Shown piece by piece: positions 1 through 5,963 of a stretch of DNA of 7,504 bases. The first letter of the stretch is position 1. Every line of letters begins with the position of its first letter. A program made the translations under genes and the position numbers. The notes beneath the pieces were generated by a model. That model did not search any database. It was not told where the DNA came from and saw only the letters and a list, made by a program, of their open reading frames with translations. Source of the DNA: AC-37 sp036389105 (GTDB lineage Bacteria > Actinomycetota > Thermoleophilia > Solirubrobacterales > Thermoleophilaceae); assembly GCA_036389105.1 (NCBI GenBank), contig DASVQK010000175.1, positions 1 to 7,504 on the forward strand, in the 5' to 3' direction.

Positions 1-56
1 CAGCTTCGAGATCAAACGTATCTCCTCTACTTGGGTCAGCGCAGCTTGTTGATCAA
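1..56. repeat. Near-direct repeat CAGCTT-N3-GATCAA, two copies
   Basis: Bases 1-15 read CAGCTT-CGA-GATCAA and bases 42-56 read CAGCTT-GTT-GATCAA. Twelve of 15 positions are identical, and all differences fall in the 3-base centre. The copies start 41 bp apart, close to four helical turns, so a protein bound to both would sit on the same face of the DNA. The second copy contains the palindrome TTGATCAA (49-56). A degenerate third copy (AAGCTT-CTG-AATCAC) lies at 162-176. They could be operator sites for the adjacent regulator, but chance similarity is possible because the left flank is not visible. Confidence 0.35.
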
Positions 57-343
57 GGGAACCTCCCTCCCGCTCCCCTCCTTGCCGCCCAGCCGAATAC
101 GACTCCTCTGCCGGCGCTCGCTCCAACCTTCGCGGCCGAACATCGACCTTGTGTTTCATCGAAGCTTCTGAATCACGGTGCGCCCCTTTCATCCGTCCGC
201 TCGTGCATCACCGAGTAAGACCGGCCGTTTCCTCAAAATCGTTTCATCAATCAGTGGAGCTGCACTCGCTGAGAGCCCTGCGAAGCGCTCAACACCCTGG
301 ATCAGCGAGACTGCTCGGGGGTATCGATCAAAAGGTCAGTAGC

Positions 344-351
344 GGGAGGAG
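344..351 (+). promoter_or_regulatory. Ribosome binding site fixing a TTG start for the regulator
   Basis: GGGAGGAG ends four bases before the TTG at 356-358. It is a strong Shine-Dalgarno match and the only one near the start of the conserved domain. It supports translation starting at 356 rather than at the far upstream TTG (149), which has no such site and would add 69 residues of non-conserved sequence. Confidence 0.7.
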
Positions 352-355
352 CAGC

Positions 356-1036
356 TTGACCGTTCCCATCGACATCACGGATCCAAAGCTCGTCAGGGCG
401 TACGCGCATCCGATGCGCATCCAGATCCTGGGGCTTCTCGACAACCGGATCGCCAGCCCCAGCGAGATCGCGGCCGAACTAGGGACACCCCTCTCCAACA
501 CCAGCTACCACGTACGCCAACTCGTCGGTCTGGGCCTCGTGGAGCTCGTGAGCCGCACTGCGCGCCGCGGAGCGATCGAGCATCACTACACGGCGTCGGT
601 CCGTCCCACGATTACGGATGAGGGATGGGCGCGACTGCCCTCCATCGTCAAACGTGCCATCGCGGGCGGCAACGTTCAGCGGACGATCGATCGCTTGGTG
701 GCTGCGACCGAGGAGGGCGGGTTCGAGCGGCCTGACACCCACCACAGCCACACCGCGGGACGCCTGGACGAGGAAGGCTGGCGAACGCTCGCCCGCGACC
801 TCGCGGAGATGCTGAAGCGAGCGGAACGGGTGGTCGAGGAAAGCGAGGCGCGGCTCGCGGACGACCCGCACGCCGAAGGTGTGGACGCAACCATCGTCCT
901 GATGCAATTCGAAGGGCCGACCTCGCAGGCGGTCGCCCGGCGTCGCGCCGGAGGAATCGCGGGCGGGCACAGCAAGACCAGTACGGATCCGGAGCTGCAG
1001 CTGGATGAGGCCCGTCCACCCAGGAGGCCCACGTAG
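356..1036 (+). CDS. ArsR-like winged helix-turn-helix transcriptional regulator
   Basis: A 226-residue protein, probably a cytoplasmic DNA-binding regulator. Its first 80 or so residues form a winged helix-turn-helix of the ArsR/HTH_20 type. An opening helix carries DPKLVRAYAHPMRIQIL, the usual 'hp.R..IL' signature of the fold. Then come SPSEIAAELGTPLSNTSYHV as helix-turn-helix with recognition helix, and a wing ending near IEHHYTAS. No metal-binding cysteine pair is visible, so it is not a classic metal sensor. The C-terminal half is charged and helical (around residues 150-185, with AEMLKRAERVVEESEARL), perhaps for dimerisation or ligand sensing. A TTG start is chosen because GGGAGGAG lies four bases upstream and the domain begins right after it. 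The gene converges on the minus-strand operon across 27 bp, so it need not control that operon. Its target and ligand are unknown. The fold is well supported. Confidence 0.85.
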   Translation: MTVPIDITDPKLVRAYAHPMRIQILGLLDNRIASPSEIAAELGTPLSNTSYHVRQLVGLGLVELVSRTARRGAIEHHYTASVRPTITDEGWARLPSIVKRAIAGGNVQRTIDRLVAATEEGGFERPDTHHSHTAGRLDEEGWRTLARDLAEMLKRAERVVEESEARLADDPHAEGVDATIVLMQFEGPTSQAVARRRAGGIAGGHSKTSTDPELQLDEARPPRRPT

Positions 1037-1063
1037 TATCGGGTGTGACCGCCCGCTCAGCCC

Positions 1064-1987
1064 CTACAACAGCTCGCGGTACGCGGTCGCGATTCTCATT
1101 TCCAGTCCATTGAGCTTGCGGATCGACCGGCTGTACCTCGAGTGCCCGAGCAGGCGCTGGAGCTCGCGGCGGCCGCCGGTGCGGAACTTCTTCAGCCCGG
1201 TGGTGATCTCGCGATCGAACGAGTTCACCTTGGCCAGGTCGCGCGCGCGGACCGCATCCGCCAACCCGTGCAGCTTCCTCGCGTAGAACCTCGCGGCTCC
1301 GAGACCGGCACGCTGTGACCGCCGGTCGGTCGCGTTCGGGGGCTTGGCGTGGAACCCGTCGGCCACGCGCTCCACTTTCTTGGCGAACGCGTCCAGCGGC
1401 CGCGCGTAGGCCTCCGGGGTTTGTGGATGCTTAGGCAGCGCGGCGAGCCCCCGACCCAAGGTCGTCCCGAAGCGATCGCTGAAATTGAGAACGGCCAAGT
1501 CGTACTCGACCAGCCGCTCGTACTCGTCGAGGAACCCCTTGCTTGCGGCCAGATAGCGTCTCTCGGCCGACGCCACCCTTCGCGCGCTCGGCAGCTTTCC
1601 CGCCCCATGAAGGGCCGGCGGGTCCGCTACCTCGAGCAGCGCCTCGCGGTCGACGCCACGCAAGACGTTGCGCGCGTGGCGCGCGGCTGCGCGAGGCGGT
1701 TTCAGCTGCCGGCGCTCGCGCGCGACGGCCCGGTGTAGGGCGCGCACGTACTGGTCCGGCGTCTTGGCCTTGTCGATGTCGCGCGAGGACACGCCGAACG
1801 TCTTGGCCGAGAACGTCCGATAGACGCGGCCCATGGCGGTCTCGACCTTGCGGTGCTCGGGCCGGGCCCGGTCCCTGTAGTCGTCAACGAGGATTCCGGG
1901 AAGTGCGGCGAAGTAGAAGATCGCGGCTCCGGCCACGAGGAGCACGGCCACGCCCGCGCCCCCGAAGACGATCCAGCGCCGCCTCAT
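1064..1987 (-). CDS. Membrane-anchored helical protein of unknown family
   Basis: A 307-residue protein I do not recognise. Residues 5-33 form one strongly hydrophobic segment (from WIVFGGAGVAVLLVAG to YFAALPGILV) after a basic MRRR, which fits an N-terminal signal anchor. No lipobox cysteine is seen and no cleavage site is obvious, so the rest probably faces outward while tethered to the membrane. The remainder is rich in Arg, Lys, Ala and Glu, lacks cysteine, and looks alpha-helical throughout, with charged helices around residues 70-100, 135-170 and 195-300. The ATG overlaps the TGA of the HyuA-like gene as ATGA, so the two are probably co-transcribed and translationally coupled; a G-rich tract before the ATG may act as ribosome binding site. 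It is the last gene of the operon and occupies the place where the large alpha subunit would follow in acetone-carboxylase operons. Apart from position nothing links it to carboxylation. Confidence 0.75.
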   Translation of the reverse strand: MRRRWIVFGGAGVAVLLVAGAAIFYFAALPGILVDDYRDRARPEHRKVETAMGRVYRTFSAKTFGVSSRDIDKAKTPDQYVRALHRAVARERRQLKPPRAAARHARNVLRGVDREALLEVADPPALHGAGKLPSARRVASAERRYLAASKGFLDEYERLVEYDLAVLNFSDRFGTTLGRGLAALPKHPQTPEAYARPLDAFAKKVERVADGFHAKPPNATDRRSQRAGLGAARFYARKLHGLADAVRARDLAKVNSFDREITTGLKKFRTGGRRELQRLLGHSRYSRSIRKLNGLEMRIATAYRELL

Positions 1988-4146
1988 ACCCCGCCGCCCC
2001 CCGACAGGTGCCAGATCCGCTGGCGGTCCATCCGCGCCGCCCGGCCGGGCGGGATCGCGAACGTGTCGGCCGGCGACTCCACGATCGCCGGGCCGTCGAT
2101 CGAGTGCCCGGCGCGCACGTCGTCCTGCTCGAAGATCGCGGTCTCCTCGAAGCCGCCGCTCCACCACACGCCGCGGGAGCCCTTCGCGGGCGGCTCGCCG
2201 CCGTCCACCTCGTCCTCGTCTGGCAGCGCCGGCTTCTCGACCGCCACCGCGCCCGTCACCACGACGTTCGTGATCAGGTAGCCCAGCTCGGGCGAGCGGG
2301 CCGAGCGCGCGTACAGCTTCGCGTACGCGTCCTCGAACGCCGCGATCAGGTCGTCGACGTGCGACCCCTCCGACAGCTCGTCGTGCGGCGACAGGATCTC
2401 GAGGTCGTTCAGCTGGCCGTAGTACTGCATGCGCACGTACTGCTTCCAGGCGATCTGGTCCTCCCCCACGCCCGACTTGGCGAACTCGTCCACCACGCGC
2501 TCGCGCAGCATCTGCCAGCCGCCGTCCACGAACATCGCGATCCCGGCCTTCTGGTCGTCGTCGGCGGTGGGCTCGATCGGCATGTCCAGCGTCAGGTCGT
2601 AGCGGTACTCGAAGTCGCCGCACGCGCAGCCGAACGCCGAGAAACCCGCCGCCCAGGCGGGGACCAGCACGTCGCGGTAGGCCACGTCGCGTGTGTAGCC
2701 GGCCACGTGCAGCGGCCCGCCGCCGCCGTAGCAGAGCAGCGAGTAGTCCACCGGCGAGTAGCCCTTGCCCAGCACCTGCGCCACGGCCTGGTACTTGAGC
2801 GTCTCGTCGAACAGGTCGATCACGCCCGCGGCCGCCTCCTCCACGGACAGGCCGAGCGGCCGCGCGATCTGCTCGTCGATCGCCGCCCGCGCCCGCTCGG
2901 TGTCCAGCTTCACCTCGCCGCCCAGGAAGTAGTCGGGGTTCACACGCCCCAGGACCAGGTTGAGGTCGGTGACCGACGGCGTCTCCAGGCCGCCCTCGGC
3001 CCACGACACCCCGATCGCGGCGCCCGCCGAGTCGGGGCCCAGCTCGGGCCGGCGCGAGTTCGGGTCGATCCGCACGAACGAGCCGGTGCCGGCGCCGATC
3101 GAGTCGACCTGCACCAGCGGCAGGTTGAGGATGAAGCGTCCGATGTCCGGGATCTGGCGGATGGCGAACTCGCCGTCGGTGATCAGGGCGATGTCGAAGC
3201 TCGTGCCGCCGATGTCCGTGCACACGATGTTCCTGGCGCCGCCGAACGATCCGTTCGTGCGCTCGGCCAGATAGCGCGCGCCGATCACGCCGCCGATCGG
3301 CCCGGAGATCAGCGTGCGCGCGAGCTCGCGCGCGTCGATCGAGATCGGTCCGCCGTGCGCGGCCATGATCCGCAGGTCGAACTTGGCGCCGGCCTCGCGC
3401 GACGCGTCGCGCACGCGCTGGAGCTGCTCGCGCGAGGGCTCGGCGGCGTACGCCTCGATCAGCGTCGAGTTGAGCCGCGGGAAGTCCCGCCGCATCGGGT
3501 ACAGCTCGCTGCTCAGGAACACCGGGACGCCCGGCGCCAGCTCCGCCGCCAGCTCGCGGATCCGGTCCTCGTGCTCCGAGTTGCGGTAGCTGTAGAGCAG
3601 GTTGACGACGATCCCCTCCACGCCCGCGTCGCGGAGCTCCTCCAGCGCGCGGCACGCCTCGTCCTCGTACAGCGGGATCGCCACCTCGCCGAACATGTCG
3701 ATGCGCTCGCGCACGCCCTTCACGCGATCGCGCGGCACCAGCGGCTCGTTGTGGAAGTGGGTAGCCACGTGCAGGCGGTCGGAGTACGGGTAGCCCAGGT
3801 AGGTCTGGATGCCGCGCTCCAGCCGCAGCGCGTCCTCGATGCCGCCGGTCACGATGACGCCCACCTTGCGGCCCTTGCGCTCGAGCAGGCGGTTGAGCAT
3901 CGCCGTGCCCGAGTAGATGCCGGACACCATCGACGGCAGCGCGTCCTCCGGGCGCAGGTCCCAGTAGCCGAGGGCGTCCAGCGCGGACTCCATGAACCCG
4001 CGCGACTCGTCGTCGGGGGTGGTCTGCGCCTTGCCGACCACGAAGTCCCCAGCCGAGTCGACGATGAACGTGTCGGTCATCGTGCCCCCGGCGTCGATCG
4101 CCAGCACGCGCGGATCGCGACCGTTCGCTCCGCCGTTCTCCCCCAT
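1984..4146 (-). CDS. HyuA/AcxA-like ATP-binding subunit (hydantoinase/acetone carboxylase family)
   Basis: A 720-residue cytoplasmic protein of the hydantoinase A/oxoprolinase family, which has an actin/ASKHA-type nucleotide-binding fold. Its length matches the acetone carboxylase AcxA-type subunit (about 717 residues). The N-terminal domain opens with the phosphate-binding motif DAGGTMTD (residues 18-25). A second one, DIGGTSFD, lies at 311-318, preceded by NIVCT. Further family marks are SGPIGGVIGA (281-290), SVTDLNLVLGR (391-401), YGGGGPLH (473-480) and a C-terminal DGPAIVES (684-691). Family members use ATP to activate a carbonyl or amide: acetone carboxylase makes acetoacetate from acetone and bicarbonate, and related enzymes act on acetophenone, hydantoins or 5-oxoproline. 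Known enzymes need a HyuB/AcxB partner and acetone carboxylase also a small AcxC, but neither is encoded here. Only the ATG at 4146 fits the domain start; an AGGAG lies rather far upstream (4168-4164). Family membership is near certain; the substrate is not determined. Confidence 0.92.
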   Translation of the reverse strand: MGENGGANGRDPRVLAIDAGGTMTDTFIVDSAGDFVVGKAQTTPDDESRGFMESALDALGYWDLRPEDALPSMVSGIYSGTAMLNRLLERKGRKVGVIVTGGIEDALRLERGIQTYLGYPYSDRLHVATHFHNEPLVPRDRVKGVRERIDMFGEVAIPLYEDEACRALEELRDAGVEGIVVNLLYSYRNSEHEDRIRELAAELAPGVPVFLSSELYPMRRDFPRLNSTLIEAYAAEPSREQLQRVRDASREAGAKFDLRIMAAHGGPISIDARELARTLISGPIGGVIGARYLAERTNGSFGGARNIVCTDIGGTSFDIALITDGEFAIRQIPDIGRFILNLPLVQVDSIGAGTGSFVRIDPNSRRPELGPDSAGAAIGVSWAEGGLETPSVTDLNLVLGRVNPDYFLGGEVKLDTERARAAIDEQIARPLGLSVEEAAAGVIDLFDETLKYQAVAQVLGKGYSPVDYSLLCYGGGGPLHVAGYTRDVAYRDVLVPAWAAGFSAFGCACGDFEYRYDLTLDMPIEPTADDDQKAGIAMFVDGGWQMLRERVVDEFAKSGVGEDQIAWKQYVRMQYYGQLNDLEILSPHDELSEGSHVDDLIAAFEDAYAKLYARSARSPELGYLITNVVVTGAVAVEKPALPDEDEVDGGEPPAKGSRGVWWSGGFEETAIFEQDDVRAGHSIDGPAIVESPADTFAIPPGRAARMDRQRIWHLSGGGGV

Positions 4147-4205
4147 ACCGGCGCTGAAAGCTACTCCTGGGCGGCCGGCGGCGGGGCGCCGCTTCCGGGC
4201 GCCGA

Positions 4206-4235
4206 TGTTTAGGCACGGCCGCAGCTTGGTAACAA
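4206..4235 (-). promoter_or_regulatory. Candidate promoter of the HyuA-like operon
   Basis: On the minus strand TTGTTA (4235-4230) is followed after 18 bases by TAAACA (4211-4206), a fair match to the -35 and -10 boxes of the housekeeping sigma factor. Transcription would start near 4199, giving a leader of about 50 bases that includes AGGAG at 4168-4164. This is the best pair I find upstream of 4146, but such matches arise by chance in less GC-rich spacers. Confidence 0.35.
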
Positions 4236-4377
4236 GACGCTAAAGACCGTCTCGGTCGCTGCCGAGATAGGTCTAAGACTCTTACGGCGGGTTCTCCCGT
4301 CCGAGGCAAGACGCCAGGGGAGTCGGGCCAGTTCCTATGCACTTGAAAGGGGTCCGCGGAGCGGACCCCTTTCTCTT
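4225..4377 (+). ncRNA. Candidate structured RNA or leader between the divergent operons
   Basis: This low-GC stretch holds consecutive potential hairpins. CTTG-GTAA-CAAG (4225-4236) is a short stem with a GNRA-type loop. AGACC/GGTCT (4244-4248 with 4270-4274) encloses CTCGG/CCGAG (4251-4255 with 4262-4266). GACTC (4277-4281) can pair with GAGTC (4320-4324) around smaller CGGG/CCCG and GGC/GCC stems. It ends in the terminator-like hairpin at 4346-4372. Read on the plus strand this has the layout of a small RNA with its terminator, or of an attenuator leader for the gene at 4401. I compared it from memory with common riboswitch, 6S, SRP and tRNA signatures and recognised none. No clear promoter was found for it, so it stays tentative. 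Confidence 0.25.
4346..4377 (+). terminator. Rho-independent terminator-like hairpin
   Basis: AAAGGGGTCCGC (4346-4357) and GCGGACCCCTTT (4361-4372) form a perfect 12-bp stem with a GGA loop. On the plus strand it is followed by CTCTT, giving a T-rich tail; the minus-strand side is followed by TTTCAAG, which is weaker. Because the flanking genes point away from it, no annotated gene reads into this hairpin, so it most likely ends an unannotated transcript or attenuates the transcript of the gene at 4401. Confidence 0.65.
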
Positions 4378-4387
4378 GGTACGGCAA

Positions 4388-4400
4388 TACCCTCCCGCCC
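4388..4400 (+). promoter_or_regulatory. Candidate -10 box for a leaderless carboxyltransferase transcript
   Basis: TACCCT (4388-4393) fits the loose TANNNT -10 pattern of high-GC actinobacteria and would place the transcription start at about 4400-4401, on the GTG start codon. No Shine-Dalgarno is visible before the GTG: the preceding bases are pyrimidine-rich (CCTCCCGCCC). No good -35 box lies at the right distance, so the call rests on the -10 spacing and the missing ribosome binding site. Confidence 0.3.
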
Positions 4401-5963
4401 GTGACCTGGGAGCCCGAGCTCGAGGAGCTGCGCCGCCGCGAGGAGCTGGCGCGGCGGATGGGCGGCGAGGAGCGGGTGGCCCGGCAGCACGCGAGCGGCC
4501 GGCTGACGGTGCGCGAGCGGATCGAGCGGCTGTTCGACGACGGCACCTTCCACGAGACCGGCGCGATCGCCGGCAAGGCCGAGTACGACGGCGACGCCGA
4601 GCTGACAGCGTTCCTGCCGGCCAACATGGTGGTGGGCCAGGGCCGGATCGACGGCCGCCGCGCGGTGGTGCAGGGCGACGACTTCACCGTGCGCGGCGGC
4701 GCCGCCGACGCCGCCATCTGGCAGAAGATGGTCTTCGCCGAGCGGATGGCGCACGACCTGCGCATGCCGATCGTGCGCCTGGTGGACGGCACCGGCGGGG
4801 GCGGCAGCGTCAAGTCGCTCGAGACGATGGGGTTCACGTACGTGCCGTTCGTGCCGGGCTGGGAGCTGGTGGTGGAGAACATGTCGCTGGTCCCGGTGGC
4901 CGCCGCGGCGCTCGGCCCGGTCGCGGGACTGGGCGCGGCCCGCGTGGCCTCGTCGCACTTCTCGACGATCGTGCGCGGGACCGCGCAGATGTTCGTGGCG
5001 GGGCCGCCTGTGGTGGCCGCCGCGATGGGCGAGACGCCCGACAAGGAGGAGCTGGGCGGCGCGCGCATCCAGACGCAGGCCGGCGCGATCGACAACGAGG
5101 CGGGCGACGAGGACGATGCCCTCGACCAGCTGCGCCGCTTCCTGTCGTACATGCCGGAGAGCGTCTGGGAGGCGCCGCCGTGCGCCACCGCGGCCGACCC
5201 GGCGGACCGGCGCGAGGAGGAGCTCGTGTCGATCGTGCCGCGCGACCGGCGCCGGCCGTACCGGGTCAGGCGCATCCTGGACCTCGTCTTCGACTCCGGA
5301 TCGGTGTTCGAGCTGGGCGCGCGCTTCGGCCGCTCGCTCGTCACCGCGCTCGCGCGCCTGGACGGCCGTCCGGTCGGGGTGCTGGCCTCCGACCCGAACC
5401 ACTACGCGGGCGGCCTGACGGGCGATGCGTCCGACAAGCTCGTGCGGATGGTGGACCTGTGCGACCAGTTCCACCTGCCCGTCGTGAACCTGGTCGACCA
5501 GCCCGGCTTCGTGATCGGCACGCACGCCGAGCGGCAGAACACCATCCGACGCGGCGCGCGCGCCCTGTTCGCCGGCTACCAGGCGACGGTGCCCTGGGTG
5601 TCGGTCCTGGTCCGCAAGGTCTACGGCGTGGCGGGCGCGGGGCACGGCAACCACGCCGCGCTCAACCTGCGCTACGCGTGGCCGTCGGGAGAGTGGGGAT
5701 CGCTGCCGCTGGAGGGCGGCATCGAGGCCGCCTACAGGCGCGACCTCGAGGCCGCCGAGGACCCGGTGGCCCTGCGCGCCGAGATCCAGGAGCGGCTGGA
5801 CGCCGTCCGCTCGCCGTTCCGCACGGCCGAGCGCTTCGGCGTGGAGGAGATAATCGACCCGCGCGACACGCGCCCGCTCCTGTGCGACTGGGCGGAGCGC
5901 GCCCACCAGCTGGTGCGTCACGAGCTGGCCGCCGGCCCGAAGGCGCGCGGCCTCCGGCCATGA
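4401..5963 (+). CDS. Biotin-dependent acyl-CoA carboxylase carboxyltransferase subunit
   Basis: A 520-residue cytoplasmic protein, the usual length for the PccB/AccD5/MccB-type beta subunit. These enzymes move a carboxyl group from carboxybiotin to an acyl-CoA such as acetyl-, propionyl- or methylcrotonyl-CoA. Both crotonase-like halves are present. N-terminal half: RLTVRERIERLFDDGTF (34-50), VVQGDDFTVRGG (89-100), LVDGTGGGGSVK (127-138), ELGGARIQTQAGAIDNEAGD (217-236). C-terminal half: GSVFELGARFGRSLVTALAR (300-319), LVDQPGFVIGT (364-374), RRGARALF (383-390), ATVPWVSVLVRKVYG (395-409), LRYAWPSGEWG (423-433). Both active-site glycine loops differ from textbook enzymes: GTGGGGSVK replaces DSGGA-type, and YGVAGAGHGN replaces YGGAY-type. 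It is therefore a diverged subgroup and substrate cannot be assigned. GTG is the start because the conserved N-terminus begins shortly after it and no better start exists. No biotin carboxylase or carrier protein is encoded in the window. Its TGA overlaps the next ATG. Confidence 0.93.
   Translation: MTWEPELEELRRREELARRMGGEERVARQHASGRLTVRERIERLFDDGTFHETGAIAGKAEYDGDAELTAFLPANMVVGQGRIDGRRAVVQGDDFTVRGGAADAAIWQKMVFAERMAHDLRMPIVRLVDGTGGGGSVKSLETMGFTYVPFVPGWELVVENMSLVPVAAAALGPVAGLGAARVASSHFSTIVRGTAQMFVAGPPVVAAAMGETPDKEELGGARIQTQAGAIDNEAGDEDDALDQLRRFLSYMPESVWEAPPCATAADPADRREEELVSIVPRDRRRPYRVRRILDLVFDSGSVFELGARFGRSLVTALARLDGRPVGVLASDPNHYAGGLTGDASDKLVRMVDLCDQFHLPVVNLVDQPGFVIGTHAERQNTIRRGARALFAGYQATVPWVSVLVRKVYGVAGAGHGNHAALNLRYAWPSGEWGSLPLEGGIEAAYRRDLEAAEDPVALRAEIQERLDAVRSPFRTAERFGVEEIIDPRDTRPLLCDWAERAHQLVRHELAAGPKARGLRP

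Larger units (their letters stand above)
1..355. other. Region without a supported gene, upstream of the winged-helix regulator
   Basis: I see no convincing coding region here. One plus-strand frame stays open across 149-355 into the regulator, but its translation resembles no protein family and lacks the codon pattern of the downstream gene. Other frames are open only as short runs without recognisable content. Base composition is visibly less GC-rich than in the genes, as expected for an intergenic or control region. It contains a near-direct repeat (1-15 and 42-56), an 8-bp palindrome TTGATCAA (49-56), a pyrimidine-rich tract (about 61-90) and a GAAGCTTC palindrome (161-168). I could not place a convincing -35/-10 pair for the regulator. 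Confidence 0.6.

Noticed and set aside
1..28. Possible minus-strand gene starting with TTG at 15-13 behind AGAGGAGA (28-21)
   Set aside because: Spacing is good, but only five codons lie inside the window and the start overlaps one copy of the CAGCTT-N3-GATCAA repeat, so it cannot be supported from this sequence.
62..84. Purine-rich minus-strand tract as a G-quadruplex
   Set aside because: Only three runs of three or more G are present, so a three-layer quadruplex is not supported; a weaker two-layer form cannot be judged by eye.
149..355. TTG start at 149 for the regulator, adding 69 residues
   Set aside because: The added residues look non-coding and no ribosome binding site precedes 149, whereas GGGAGGAG sits four bases before the TTG at 356, where the conserved domain begins.
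1543..4212. Long plus-strand open frame (889 codons) opposite the HyuA-like gene
   Set aside because: It mirrors the minus-strand gene, which has clear family motifs. Its own translation is rich in Arg, His, Val and Ala with no recognisable domain, as expected from the reverse strand of a high-GC gene.
4244..4345. Known riboswitch, tRNA, SRP or 6S RNA
   Set aside because: Stems are present, but none of the conserved sequence signatures I know for these classes appear.
1988..5344. Apparent N-terminal extension of the 307-residue protein to over 1,400 codons
   Set aside because: The frame is open because of high GC, running antisense to the carboxyltransferase and out of frame through the HyuA-like gene. 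The extension is low-complexity, while the ATG at 1987 with its membrane helix and ATGA overlap is a natural start.
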